Shown: piece after piece, positions 48,011 through 59,298 of the stretch | Layout: every line of letters begins with the position of its first letter | Position numbering within the stretch: the first letter of the stretch is position 1 | NCBI GenBank assembly: GCA_039566865.1 | Contig: CM076962.1 | Location: 6,380,743 to 6,444,742 of the forward strand | DNA: 64,000 nucleotides | DNA from: Aurelia coerulea | Taxonomy: Eukaryota > Cnidaria > Scyphozoa > Semaeostomeae > Ulmaridae | Direction: 5' to 3' | Notes under the pieces: generated by a model | Told to the model about the DNA's origin: nothing | The model's database searches: none | The model's input: the letters and a program-made list of their open reading frames with translations, nothing else | Program-made: the position numbers and the translations under genes

Positions 48011-48705
48011 TCAATAGCTGAGCCTTTTCAGTAAAATCAACCCATTCTCTAACAGGGGTGGTATTATAGGAATATTCGCCTTATTAAGAACGGTATTAAT
48101 CAAAAACCAGTACGTTTTGCTAGTGGTCCCAGGATTTGCTAAAGTTTGTCCCGTTTTAAGGAGGTAATTTTGTTTGGCATTCTCAATCATTTTTGCACCT
48201 TCAAATATCATACTTTTGATTCCCTCAAGCTTGTCGTCTGGCCGGCTGTTTCTCACGAAGTTCTTACAAGCATGATTATTTTTCCTAAGGAATTTTTGAC
48301 AGCTTGTGTTATCCAGGTGCTTGGCGAGGTTTCATCGTTTTAACTTGGTTGGGAATGAAGTTAGAATAGATGTTCAAAAGCATTTCATTGAGTAATTTGA
48401 CCTGTTCATTCGGGCACACGATTTTGTCAAGATGCTCGCACCAGCTAAACATCTCGATACTTTTAATAATGGCAACGAACTCTGCTTTATCATGATGCCA
48501 AATTCTGCGTTTATAAGGAGGTAGTGCTACATTCAAAACAGATAGTTTTCCATAAACTATCTGATGGTGACACTGCTCATGTGGATGAACACCAGATGGA
48601 TGAACAGCAGATGGACTACGGATACGGATGAACACCAGACTCAGAAATGAGGTTAGGCTGATCAGTAAAAATTTGATCTATGCAAGATTTGGAATCACCC
48701 ATTAA

Positions 48706-49287
48706 AGGCACTGTGTCCATGTAAGTAGACGACTTCGAGGGGGGGGGGGAACATTTCTCGGAAACATTTGATCTTCCGTCGTTTTTTTCATGTGAGCGTT
48801 GTTTTTTGCAAAGTCTTTTCTTTGTAAGGCGTTGTTTGTTAGTCAAGCGATTGTTTCAACGACAGAAGATAGATTAATGAACAGAAAGGCATATTTTGAC
48901 AAGTTATTTTGAATTCGTCAGCAGGGATTCAGCAATCTTGCCTTTTGAAATAGTGTTCTAGAATTTGAAAGGTCCTTGTTTTTTTCTTACATAAAGGCAT
49001 GTTTTGGCAAGTTCTTTTGAATTCGTCAGCAAGGATTCGGCAATCTTGCTTTTTGAAATAGTGTTCTAGAATTTTCAAAGGTCGTTGTTTTCGTCTTTTG
49101 TGTGATTGTTATCAGACAGAATAGGTTTCCTTCCTTTCGACAACGAGGTTCTTATTTTCATGTGATCAGTTTAAAACAGCCTGCCCTAAACCAATCAAAT
49201 TCTCGAACAGTTGCATGCACGTCAGCATCGTGTCAGCAGTTTTAACTGTTCGTGCTTGCAACTTATTGGTATATGGACACAGTGCCT
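48706..49287. mobile_element. TTAA MITE (582 bp), Kolobok-like
   Basis: Ends AGGCACTGTGTCCAT and ATGGACACAGTGCCT, flanked by TTAA at 48702-48705 and 49288-49291. Removing it and one TTAA restores the host endonuclease reading frame. Interior includes a tandem duplication of about 115 bp (48885-49100). Confidence 0.85.
48885..49100. repeat. Tandem duplication inside the TTAA MITE
   Basis: Two copies of a block containing AAAGGCATRTTTTGRCAAGT, GAATTCGTCAGCA and GAAATAGTGTTCTAGAATTT. Confidence 0.85.
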
Positions 49288-49564
49288 TTAAGGGAGTTGG
49301 TTCAGATATCAGCTGATGAAGATCGATGTCAGACGTTATTGGCTCAAATAGTTTTCCCTCGTTATTTTCATTATCATTAATCCACCACTGAGTTGATCTA
49401 CAGTTGAAGTCACCTGTAATGATAACGCAAAATGGATTTTCAGCATGCATTTTGGATAGCATCAATTCGAAGTTTATCACAAAGTTATCAAATTCACTCT
49501 GGGCCTGACTTGGACCTCTATAAATTACGAAAGCTTGGAACAATATACCCATCAATAACAGAGA

Positions 49565-49810
49565 GCTCCCTACACTTACTAGATTCAAAAAGCAATTGAA
49601 AAGTTATTATACGAGCTGAACACAACCTAAAACACAACTCCCTGGAAGAGCAGCTGCTATTAGATAGCTTACTTAAATGATTTAACTGTAACTGTGTATA
49701 GATTGTATTAATGTAATTATGATATTCATTTTCTTATCTAAGTATAGTGTTGGTAAGCTGAAGGGATTTTTCGTGTGTAAAGAATTTAAAATGAAAATAA
49801 AAAAAAATCG
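49565..49810 (+). mobile_element. Solo 3' end of an L2/CR1-like non-LTR element
   Basis: Encodes the last codons (TRFKKQLKSYYTS then stop) and the 3' UTR shared with 14973-15190 and 56930-57151: GAGCTGAACACAACC, CCCTGGAAGAGCAGC, GCTGAAGGGATTTTT, ending AATTTAAAATGAAAATAAA. Confidence 0.8.
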
Positions 49811-50615
49811 TTGTCGAAAAACACAGCAATGAAATCGCGATATCTTCATTCAGTCGCCCTGTTCCGATTACGCAAGTTCACGCATTAAAGGGGCAGTCAG
49901 ACGCGAAACGCGGGTTATCAGATTCTGCGTGTAACAATCCAATTCGTATAGGCCTAAATACCAAAACATGTCTACTGTACCTCTTTGTTCGCTGTAATTC
50001 TGATGAAATTAATTGAGCAATGAATCCAGTAGAGTGTGAGAAGGTTCTATTCAACTTTGGTTTAACCTAACATCATAAATCCGACTCAAAAACCAGATTC
50101 TTTGGCGAGTTCCTTGCCCACTTCGACCTGTAGATTATCTCTTCGCAGCTTCAAAGTTGATTCTGCAAAATCGCTGTTTACGACTTTCAGGAATTTGTGA
50201 TAAACAAAATAACTTTGCAAATACATGAAATCGACATAAACGAACAATATCTGTCAATCAAATCCTTGAGATTGTCAAGAACAATGTCGATGGAGATGGA
50301 TTGAAATGTGCGATAATCCAATTCAAAATCTCCATTGACGAGTTGATGACTGCCCCTTTAATTTCGAATAGCACCAACGCAGATGGCTCAAAAAGCTCAG
50401 TTTCCAATTGAAATGGATGCCATACACATAACAGAAGATATCTAGCTTATGTTATCGTTTGACAAGTAACATTTTGCCTCTTTATTCGTTTAATAACACC
50501 AATTTACAATTGAAAGTTACAGGCTTTTACAAGATAGCTGGTAGCACTCTAGCATAGTACCCTTCTGCTGTGTTTTTACAGTAAGTAATGTTAAATACGA
50601 ATTTTCCTCTTTCAG
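49811..50615. other. Possible intron sequence, no feature seen
   Basis: AT-rich, without repeats or frames of note. It ends in a pyrimidine-rich tract and TTTCAG just before the candidate exon. Confidence 0.4.
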
Positions 50616-50844
50616 TGGCAATTTATCAAACCCAGAGGCGACAGCAATTGGTGCCTATAACCCTGGTGTGAATTGTGGCTCTCCAGTCCTGGAAACCCCG
50701 TATGACCACCTTGATGGAATTTCAAAGAGAAAGCAACACCCCTACTATCCAGAGCCTGAAGTTGCACTGATATTCAAGCAAAATGAATTTGATGATCCAA
50801 ACCTTGACGATATCGAGTCAGGTCTAAAAGAAGCTTTGATGCAG
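50616..50844 (+). CDS. Candidate internal exon of a host gene, function unknown
   Basis: A 229-bp block between TTTTCCTCTTTCAG (acceptor) and CAG|GTATCG (donor). Read with one leading base, it is open for 76 codons: NPEATAIGAYNPGVNCGSP, HLDGISKRKQHPYYPEPE, QNEFDDPNLDDIESGLKEAL. No transposon motif is present. The low hydrophobicity and acidic C-terminal half would suit a cytoplasmic or linker region. No neighbouring exon is found in the window, so the gene cannot be named. Confidence 0.55.
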
Positions 50845-52261
50845 GTATCGTAGGCTTATTTTCAACATTGTTTTCAATCTGCTATCATTACCCCTATCCA
50901 AGCTAGCAGGGATAAATTTTGTAACAATAGAAGTTTTGGTTTCTTTACATTTTGCACCACAGCCAATCAACGAGCTCTATTTTTGAACACGTGATCAACA
51001 ATTTCGTGCGTCGCGATCGTCGCGAGTCGAAGCTGTGGTAGACGTGCCCTACGTCTCGTTCGTTATCGTATTCGGGCCCACTCGGTTGGCCAGCAGTGAG
51101 CGGAACGGGCAGTGGACGAGACATGTGAATGGTGGATGGTCATGAATAATTAATGAGATATTTGATGCAACGAAGGCTGAATGAATTGCGAAGAGCGTCA
51201 GGGGATTGCACTAGCCATCAATTGTTACGAGAGTTTTCTTATTGAAATCATGACATTCTGTTATTCAATGAAAATATGAATTACAATTGAACGAATGACA
51301 TAGTTTAGTTTAAATCCAAAGGGGATTACTTGCATAAGTGAAAGGCTATTGAATTTTAAGTCTGTCCATTGTCGAAGGAAACTTTTTTCAAACTATGTTT
51401 ACAGTTTCAACGAACGAAATTTAGTGATCATTTTATTTCAATGAATACAAGTCACCTAAAGACCATATAAAGAGTTTGTTTCATCAAATCGGAAGAATAC
51501 CTACCGGTTCAAATGAGTATGAACAACGATTCGAAGCCACAAAACAACCGGGTGAACGTTTGAGCCTATTTAAAAAGAGAAACAGTTCAAGAACATTATT
51601 TAGTCTAGTGAGACTGAGAAGTTGACAGTTCAGATGCTTGTCATCTTTCAAATTTGCATTGCTTAGGACAATTTACCGGGTGAGTCAGAGAAAACGTGGG
51701 GTGTTTGGCGGATTGTGACGTCGCGTTCAGCAACCCGATCGTAGCGAACTAAATTTGTTCTTGCAGCCAGAGGTCTAACTTATATCATAAGCCTTTCCCC
51801 ATCAGAATCGGTCACTTGATGTATTAATCAGAAACTAATTTCTTCCTAAGACGTTGTATGGGAGTTTTGCAAACTTATGAAATCTTTGATAGAGCCCCTT
51901 CAGCATTTTACCCTCCCCAAAGCTGCAGGTACACATGGTATTTTTTTTGTCATGAAACATCGCGTTGATCTTGTTGAAATAAATCTCTTTACAACGCGAA
52001 GAAGCATGCATTTTTTTTACTGTCTCTCAAACATATTCTCTTTGCAGGACAAGTTATGACGTGACAAGGCATCCCAGGGGAGAAAACACTATTTACGAAC
52101 TGTTTCATACTCCCCAGATAATACCACGTGTACCTGCAGCGTTGGCAAGGCTAAGATGCTGAAGGGGGTTGGTTAAAGGTCTCCTCAGTTTGCAAGACAT
52201 AGGTATAGCCCTCGAGTGTACATAGGTTTGACAACCTCATGCAAAGCAGGTTCGATACATA
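50845..52261. other. Intergenic or intronic, no feature seen
   Basis: No repeat family, ORF or RNA recognised. The frame at 51877-52059 has no motif. Confidence 0.4.
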
Positions 52262-52857
52262 CAGGGTGTCTCAAAAAAGTTGTGCCCCGTTTGTCTGAAG
52301 ATTGTGATAAAACGGCAAAAGATTCTCGCCAAACTTTTGCATGGTAGTGCTCTTCAGATGTTCAATTAAAGTTTGCCACCATTCCCATGAAAATCCGTTG
52401 AAAAACGATGGAGCTATGACCTTCAGGAGACCAAATTTGCCCGATCACTGAAACCAGCGGTCGGCCATTTTGTCTTACTATTTTGCAGCGATAAATAGCT
52501 TCATGGATTGAAAATGAAACAGCAGCTTCCAATGTCATAGCTCTCGTGAAAATTCCGATAATCTTCGGAGAGTTCCACTATTTCTGACCTCACAGAAATT
52601 ATTTCTTACCTCACGTGAAGATACCTTTCACTGCAAAAGAGCAAGACAAAATGGCCGACCGCTGGTTTCAGTCATCAGGCAAATTTTGTCTTCTGAAGGT
52701 CATAGCTCCATCATTTTTGAACAGATTTTCATGGGGATGGTGGCAAACTTTAATTGAACATCTGAAGAGCACCATCATGCAAAAGTTTGGCGAGAATCTT
52801 TTGCCGTTTTTTCGCAATCTTCAGACAAACGGGGCACAATTTTTCTGGGACACCCTG
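52262..52857. mobile_element. Foldback MITE, CAGGGTGTC type (copy c)
   Basis: 596 bp, from CAGGGTGTCTCAAAAAAGTT to the mirrored AATTTTTCTGGGACACCCTG, flanked by TA on both sides (52260-52261, 52858-52859). Arms of about 260 bp pair almost throughout (GGTCGGCCATTTTGTC / CAAAATGGCCGACC), leaving a short centre near 52560. A TA target and these tips suggest a mariner/Tc1-type mover. Confidence 0.9.
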
Positions 52858-53117
52858 TAGATATTATGTTTTGTCCATATTTTTACTCTTATCTCATCAA
52901 CAGAACTCGAAGACTATTTAAGAATCTAATCAAAACCCAATACATATGCAACTCAAACACAATACAAAGACTAAGACATATTCCCTTTACGACATTCTAC
53001 ACAACACATTAGCACGAGAACATGATCAAAATATTCTCTGTTGTGACAACAGTATGTTTGTTATGTTCGTATTGTCCACAACAGGGGGTTCACTCTGTTA
53101 GCAACAGAGCCCTACAT
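52858..53117 (-). other. Probable partial 3' LTR of Gypsy 2
   Basis: Starts TGTAGGGCTCTGTTGC on the minus strand after a purine tract and holds a short palindrome (CTCTGTTGCTAACAGAG). No second LTR is in the window to confirm it. The boundary at the MITE is arbitrary. Confidence 0.45.
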
Positions 53118-53748
53118 ACTTCCCCTCTAAAGAAATGTCGTCCCTGACATCTCTTGAGGACTTGTAGAAGGAGCTGCAAAGTTCGATCTGACAGTTCTTC
53201 ATTCTTCATCGAATGCAACTTATGTATGAATGCAAAAGTTATCTCTTTTTTTCCTTTCTGTCTTGGGAGTTCAGAAACTCAATTCGACTGCAATGTTCTT
53301 GAGGTACTCAATGAAAAGTCTGAAAATGACAAATTTTCATATCTTGTTCAATCTTCAAAACTTCGACAGGATGTCTGCATCGCTGAAAAGTAATGTAAAA
53401 GAAACAAAACAAACAAAAGAGGGTCGCTGTTCATTGACCAAGTTCCAACTTTGTATCACAATTGTCACTCTTACGAACGCGTTCTTGGGTAACAATATGC
53501 ATCTTGCTAACCGGACGAAACGTAACGACGTGACGGCAAATAGTGAATTTAACGAATCTTATCAGTCGAGCGATAAATAGGCAAGGCTATTTCGAAATGT
53601 ACGGCTGTACGGACGTTGTCTATGTATAGGTAATGATGTAAAATGGTAAAACAAACGATGAAAAATATATGTACACGATATTTGAAAGTCTTGAACGATA
53701 TCAGTGGTATATTCGCAAACGACGTTTAGGAGTCAATGCTCAGAATCC
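53118..53748. other. Non-coding stretch between Gypsy 2 pol and its LTR
   Basis: No env-like or other protein recognised on the minus strand. The 116-codon plus-strand frame (53230-53580) runs against the element and has no motif. Confidence 0.4.
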
Positions 53749-54186
53749 TTAAACCGTGTAAGCAACGACTGGGTACTGTTGCGGGCGATAAGACGGTATA
53801 TAACGACGTATTGACGAAACGATATTTGAAAACACTGGAATATATGGAACTCTATGTACATTTTTTACATTTGAAATCGACGACGCTTGTCCTGGTGCAT
53901 AGTAAGATAAATGGTTTGGTGGCTGTCGACTACGGACGGGACGATGATATTCTGGCATTTCTGGTGGCACTTGCTCGATTGTGTGTTCTGGCACGACAGG
54001 ATCTTGTATCTCTTGTTGTTGTACCGGCTGTTCTCCTTCTTGGCTTTCTACTTCCTCGTTCTCGTGTACGTTTGATAAATCCGATGGTGGTGTTGTATCT
54101 TCTTCTACTGACTCTGTTGGTACATCCGATATTTGTTGACGATTTGAAATCATAACAATTTCACCTTCTGAGTCACTATCAGAAGT
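53749..54186 (-). pseudogene. Gypsy 2 pol C-terminal tail
   Basis: Acidic, Gln- and Pro-rich tail (ENEEVESQEGEQPVQQQEIQ, RPVRSRQPPNHLSYY), ending at 53749. It joins in frame to 57444-57152 once the non-LTR insertion and its GAAGT duplication are discounted. Such tails follow the integrase in many Gypsy elements. Confidence 0.7.
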
Positions 54187-57151
54187 CGCAAGGTCAGATT
54201 GTACTCAATGACAATGATATTGATATCATTGGCCTGAGTGAAACTCGATTAGACGAATCAGTTAGGGACTCCGATGTGACCATTAATGGTTATAATATCT
54301 ATAGAAATGACCGTAATGCCAATGGTGGAGGAGTGGCAATTCTCGTGAAAGAAAGCTTGCCCGAGCCAACTGTAAAGATCAAAAGTGACAAGTTAGAACT
54401 TGTTGCACTTGAATTCACACCGAATCATGCCAAACCTTTTCTCGTGATGTGCTGGTACCGTCCCCCAACCTCAGCAATGGACGATGTCTCTTTTGAAAAT
54501 CTAAGAGATATACTGAAGGAAGTAGACAAAGAGGAAAAGGAGATGATTTTGATTCGTGATACTAATTGCGACTTTAAAAACAATCAAAATGCAAACGCTA
54601 GGAAACTCAAAATGATATATTCCGAGTTTCAGTTTGAGCAGCTAATAAATAAGTATACAAGGGTTGCTTTTACGACAAATGAGCAAAATGAACAGAAAAC
54701 TTCAAAAACACTAATAGACCATTTCTCAACAACGAGTCCCAGGTACATCTTAAGAGCAGATGTTTTGCGGATTGGGATGGTTGATCACTACATGGTGTAT
54801 GGTATAAGAAAAATAAATGCTTGGAGACTCAATAAGAAAAAACCAAAAATTATTGAGACTCGCAGCCTTAGCAAGTATGATAAGGAACTTTTTCGGAACG
54901 ACCTACGTCAGATTGATTGGTCAGCCATCCTTAATCCGCTCTCAGAAAATCCAAATGTAATGGCCTCCGCCTTTCAGGAGATTTTTGAGTTTATCTTAGA
55001 TATGCATGCCCCTCTCAAGAAACGAAGGGTATGAGGTGAATTTGCACCTTGGCTAAATCAATCCATAAGATCCTTAATGAGGGAGAGGGATTTGGCTAAG
55101 AGGGCTGCTGAAAAATCTCCTGAGAAATGGAGTGTCTATAAGCAACTTAGAAATAAAGTAACGAAAGAAATAAAGGTTGCTGTACAGTCACACTATCACG
55201 GGTTAATTAACGAAAATAAGGACAACCCCAAAAAAATGTGGCAGACTATAAACAGAGTCTTAGATCGATCCTCTAAGTCAACAATTCCAGCGAGTTTGGA
55301 CATTGATGGCAAAAAACTAACTAAGGAGGGAGATATAGTAGAAGCATTGAATCATCATTTTGTTTCAGTTGGACTAAAACTAGCAAGTAAAATTGAACAA
55401 AATACAAATGATGATCCTCTTAAACATATCGATAATGAACGGAACACAATGAGACTCACCCCTGCTGATGAGGAGTACGTGCCTAGAGCCATTAAGCAAC
55501 TAAAAAATGGCAAGGCCCCAGGACCTGATAAGATTCCGACAATGCTGATAAAGGACGCTGCGGATCTTATATGTAAACCGCTGACAATGGTTTTCAACTC
55601 TTCTTTACGGAAGGGTATTTTCCCTGACATCTGGAAACTGGCGAAGGTCACCCCCATTTTCAAATCAGGTTCTAAAAGTGAGGCTAACAACTATAGGCCT
55701 ATCTCGGTGATCTCTGTGTTCTCGAGAATCCTTGAAAGGATTGTACATGACCAAGTTTACGAATATCTCAAAGCAAACAAGGTTCTGACAATGAGTCAAT
55801 CAGCTTTTCAAAAACTTTGTTCAACAATAACATCATTGATTGATAGTACTGACTATTGGTATGAGAATATTGACCACAAGCACTTTAATTTAGCAATATT
55901 CCTAGATCTCAAAAAGGCTTTCGATACTGTTGACCATAAGATTTTGTTAGAAAAATTGAGGAAATACGGTATTCGAGAACTTTCCGGAGACTGGTTTAAA
56001 TCATACCTTGAAAACAGAAAGCAGTACTGTGCCGCCAACGGTTATGAATCAAGGCCTAGGACAGTTACATGTGGCATTCCCCAAGGTTCCTGTCTTGGCC
56101 CCCTTCTCTTCATAATGTACCTCAATGACTTTGAAAAATGTTTGAAAGTCTCAAAGGCCGGTATGTATGCTGATGATACTCACGTGACCTTAACATCAAA
56201 GAATGTCGAAGAACTTGTTCATAAGGCTCAAGAGGAGTTGACCCATATTTCTGAATGGATGCGGATAAATAAATTAAGTGCCAATCCACAAAAAACAGAG
56301 TATATGGTAATTGGGCACCCTCGTAAAACTAATAAAGTGGAGATACACGATACATTGAGACTGAATGGTTCAGATATAAAACGAGTGAAAAAAACCAAAT
56401 CACTTGGAGTCATTGTAGACGAAGGGCTTAACTGGGAAGAACAATTCAAAACTGTCAAAGGGAAAGTTCGCGGAGGTCTCGCATCTTTAAAAAAATTGAA
56501 GAACATCCTCCCACAATCTCAGTTAAGCAATGTATATCGTGCTCTTGTAGAAAGTCACATGCGATATGCAGATGTAATCTGGGGTAGCCTCTCTAATTCA
56601 AGAAAGGAGTCCCTTCAACGTCTTCAAAACAGAGCCATTTCCATGATCGATACGTCCAGGATAAAAGATGAATGGTCGAATAATTTCCTTCAGGTTGGAC
56701 AACTTGTCACGTTTGATCGTGCAGTTATGGCCTATAAGATCATGAACAGACTCAGCCCGGAAAATCTCTGGAACAAATTTCAACAAAGATCCCAATACTC
56801 CAGTTATAACACGCGGTTCTGTAGAGATCTTCAGATTCCAAGGTACAATCTGGAGTATGCCAAAAAAGGATTTTCCTATTCAGCTCTTAAGGTCTGGAAT
56901 GAAATCCCTTTAAATATCAGGGAACTACCTACCTTGTGCCGATTCAAAAAACAACTAAAAATACATTTGATGAGCTGAAAGCAATTCGAAACACAACTCC
57001 CTGGGAGAACAGCAATATAATCTTTAGCCCTCGATGTTTTTCTTTTTGTTTATATAAATATATTGATTAATTGTATTGTATGTTTTTTGTAGTTTTATTA
57101 TGCTGAAGGGATATTGTGTACAAATAATTTAAAATTAAATGAAAATGAAAT
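54187..57151 (+). mobile_element. Nearly intact L2/CR1-like non-LTR retrotransposon
   Basis: 2,965 bp inserted in Gypsy 2 and flanked by GAAGT (54182-54186 and 57152-57156). Slightly 5'-truncated in the endonuclease; 3' UTR ends in a GAAAT-type tail. Its 3' end matches the solo fragments at 14973 and 49565. Confidence 0.85.
54199..56978 (+). pseudogene. Endonuclease-RT protein with a single in-frame stop
   Basis: One frame throughout. APE domain: DIDIIGLSETRLDESVRDSD, GGGVAILVKE, YRPPTS, RDTNCDF (first Gly of GDxN changed to Arg), TLIDHFSTTS, MVDHYMVYG (catalytic His). The TGA at 55032-55034 sits where homologues have Arg, consistent with CGA to TGA. RT domain 55077-56978 (633 codons): NYRPISVISVFSRILERI, LDLKKAFDTVDHKILLEKL, CGIPQGSCLGPLLF, MYADDTHVTL (YADD active site), VVDEGLNWEEQF-like thumb (VIVDEGLNWEEQF), then the C-terminus with RLQNRAISMI. 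Apart from the stop and missing N-terminus it looks recent. Confidence 0.9.
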
Positions 57152-57444
57152 GAAGTTACATGACGGTACAAGACCCGAGGTTCCGAACGTTTACTACGAG
57201 TGTTACGGCTACGGCGTGCTGCAATAGGTTGTCGCGGAGGAGCATCTGAATCAACTGGAAGCTCATTGCATTGAAATAAGAGATTCCTATGTAAAACTCT
57301 AACAGGACCTGTTCCATCTTCTCGTTGTACTTCGTAAACTGGAGACATGTTATCCTTGCGTCGAATGACTCGGTGAATATCTTTTTCCCAATGTGATCTT
57401 AATTTACCGGGTCCTCCCCTCTCCGACAAATTTCGAACGAGCAC
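57152..57444 (-). pseudogene. Gypsy 2 integrase C-terminal domain
   Basis: [40 protein letters not shown]: the Gypsy integrase C-terminal (GPY/F-like) module, which contacts DNA and in some families chromatin. It is cut at 57152 by the non-LTR insertion; frame break near 57450. Confidence 0.85.
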
Positions 57445-57497
57445 TCCGTCGTTTGGTTTAAAGATCGATGGATCGGGCTTTCAAATCGTAACGAACT

Positions 57498-58352
57498 TTA
57501 TTCCTTTCTCCAGCGGCAGATGAACGTTGGCTTGCAATAGCATAGGCTTCTTACATAGCTTGTTTCCATTTTTTTTTTTACATATTCGCTGTGGTTTCCT
57601 ACTGGCGAATGGTGACCAATGTCGAAAATCAGGTCGATAGGCAAACGAGGGTGTCTACCAAACAGCAAATAGAAAGGTGAAATACCAGTAGAGTTATTGC
57701 GTGTACAATTATAAGCGTGAGTTACTTTATTTAGTGCATCAGGAGATTCGTGTAAAATGTCTTTAGATAACGGTTTTTTCCTTGTTTCAAGAACATGAAT
57801 AACGCGATATGTTACTGGATCATTTAACTGGCCTTCGATTAAGTCGTTTACGTTGATGGATACATCTTGTTGAGACGTTGTACTGTCAATAGCGAAAACA
57901 TTTGAATCGTGTGTAAGTGGTGAAACCCAAGTTGATTTACCTTTAGCTATCAGATTTACAGCACACGTTACAGCAGATCTGGTTTGAGGCAACATTTCTT
58001 CGGTGCACGTGCTCATGTGTGACTCAAAATCGGGAATTCTCGAAAGGTTATCGGCATCGCTATTAGCTTTACCTGGTCGATACTTGATAGTAAAGTTAAA
58101 GTCGGCTAACTCGTTGACCCATCGTAAACCCGTAGCATTCAGTTTCGCAGATATTAGTTCATAGGTTAATGGATTATTCTCAGTATATACAGTGAAAGAT
58201 GGTGCATAATATAAATAGTCACGAAATTGATCACAGATCGCCCATTTCAACGCCAAAAACTCAAGTTTTCTAGATTGAAGATAATAATTTCTCTCTGCTG
58301 GTGATAAAGTACGAGAACCATACGCAACAACTCTTAAAGATCCGTTCTGTCG
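57498..58352 (-). pseudogene. Gypsy 2 RNase H and internally deleted integrase
   Basis: RNase H: FLALKWAICDQFRDYL, TENNPLTYELISAKL, KYRPGKANSDADNLSRIP. The frame then passes from NVNDLIEGQLNDPVTYRVI straight to NKVTHAYNCTRNNSTGISPF, LFGRHPRLPIDLIFD. The HHCC finger and most of the DDE core, including the first two catalytic residues, are missing, so roughly 200 residues are deleted. A stop separates this from the RNase H start (HTDASEVGLGAVLH) at about 58350. Confidence 0.8.
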
Positions 58353-59277
58353 TTAATGCAAAACTGCACCGAGTCCTACTTCAGATGCATCAGTGTGGAG
58401 TATGAATGGATCTGAATAGTTAGGGTGTGCGTTTATCGGAGGAGTTATCAATTGATCAATTCGTGTGTCTAAAATACGTTGATGTGCTTCTTTCCAAATA
58501 ACCGAACTTTTGGAGTGTAACTGGTTATTTGATTTCGAGGATCGATTTGATGTTAGTTTGACTTTCTCAGAATTTGACGAAAGATCATATAATGGCCTTG
58601 CTATCGACGAAAAGTTCTTAATGTATCTTCTGTAGTATCCAAGGAGACCAAGCAAACGTCGAGCATCACCTACAGTTTTGGGAACTGATTTCTGAAAATG
58701 CAAGATTGTTTGATACTTTCTGGATCTAACTTGTAACCTTCAGGAGAAACAATTCTTCCTAAAAAGTTTACTTCTTGGCGAAACATGTTACATTTACGTG
58801 GTTTTAATTTCACTCCGTGTTCTCTTAAACGTCGTAATACCTTCCTCAAGTTTTCAATATGACCATCAAAAGTTTCGCTAAAGACAAATTTCAAATACAA
58901 ATTTCGTCTCGCAAATCTCCTTAACAGTTTTCCATAAATCTTTGAAATGCGTCTGGCGCGTTGCGAAGTCCAAAGTGAATTCTAGTCCATTCATATAGTC
59001 CCCAGGGAGTTATAAATGCTGTCAGAGGTTGACTCTTTTCGCTAACGAAACCTTGATGGTATGCCTTACCCTGGTCCAAAACTGAGAACCATGCATTACC
59101 ACCTAAATTGTCGAGTGTTTCTTGAATTCGCAGAATGGGATGGCGGTCTGGAACTGTATTTTGGTTTAAAGCTCGAAAATCAACACACAGTCTCAACGAT
59201 TGATCCTTTTTCCGAACACACACTACAGGAGAACTATAAGGCGAATTTGATTTACGAATGAAATTTCGGTTTAACAA
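58353..59277 (-). pseudogene. Gypsy 2 reverse transcriptase, broken
   Basis: 59277-58921: NSPYSSPVVCVRKKDQSLRL, CVDFRALNQNTVPDRHPI, SVLDQGKAYHQG, FGLRNAPDAFQRFMENC. The YxDD motif expected just after is lost in a small deletion and frameshift near 58870-58920. The frame resumes at 58900 with FDGHIENLRKVLRRLREHGV and NFLGRIVSPEGY, then 58703-58353 (LGLLGYYRRYIKNFSSIARP and the RNase H start). It cannot polymerise. Confidence 0.85.
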
Positions 59278-59298
59278 ATCTTCGATGTAAGCTTTTAC

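Larger units (their letters stand above)
48011..49555 (-). pseudogene. Non-LTR element endonuclease region, interrupted by a MITE
   Basis: Minus strand: VIYRGPSQAQSEFDNFVINF, IITGDFNCRSTQWW (APE catalytic GDFN), ISEPTPL, then across the MITE SKSCIDQIFTDQPNLISESG, HEQCHHQIVYGKL (catalytic His), and at 48256-48011 the linker to the RT (TSKTYWFLINTVLNKANIP). A short in-frame expansion of Val-His-Pro repeats sits near 48600-48640. The RT itself is missing. Frameshifts occur near 48620 and 48300. Confidence 0.8.

Noticed and set aside
53736..54155. 139-codon plus-strand frame
   Set aside because: Antisense shadow of the Gypsy 2 C-terminal tail, which has the better amino-acid pattern.
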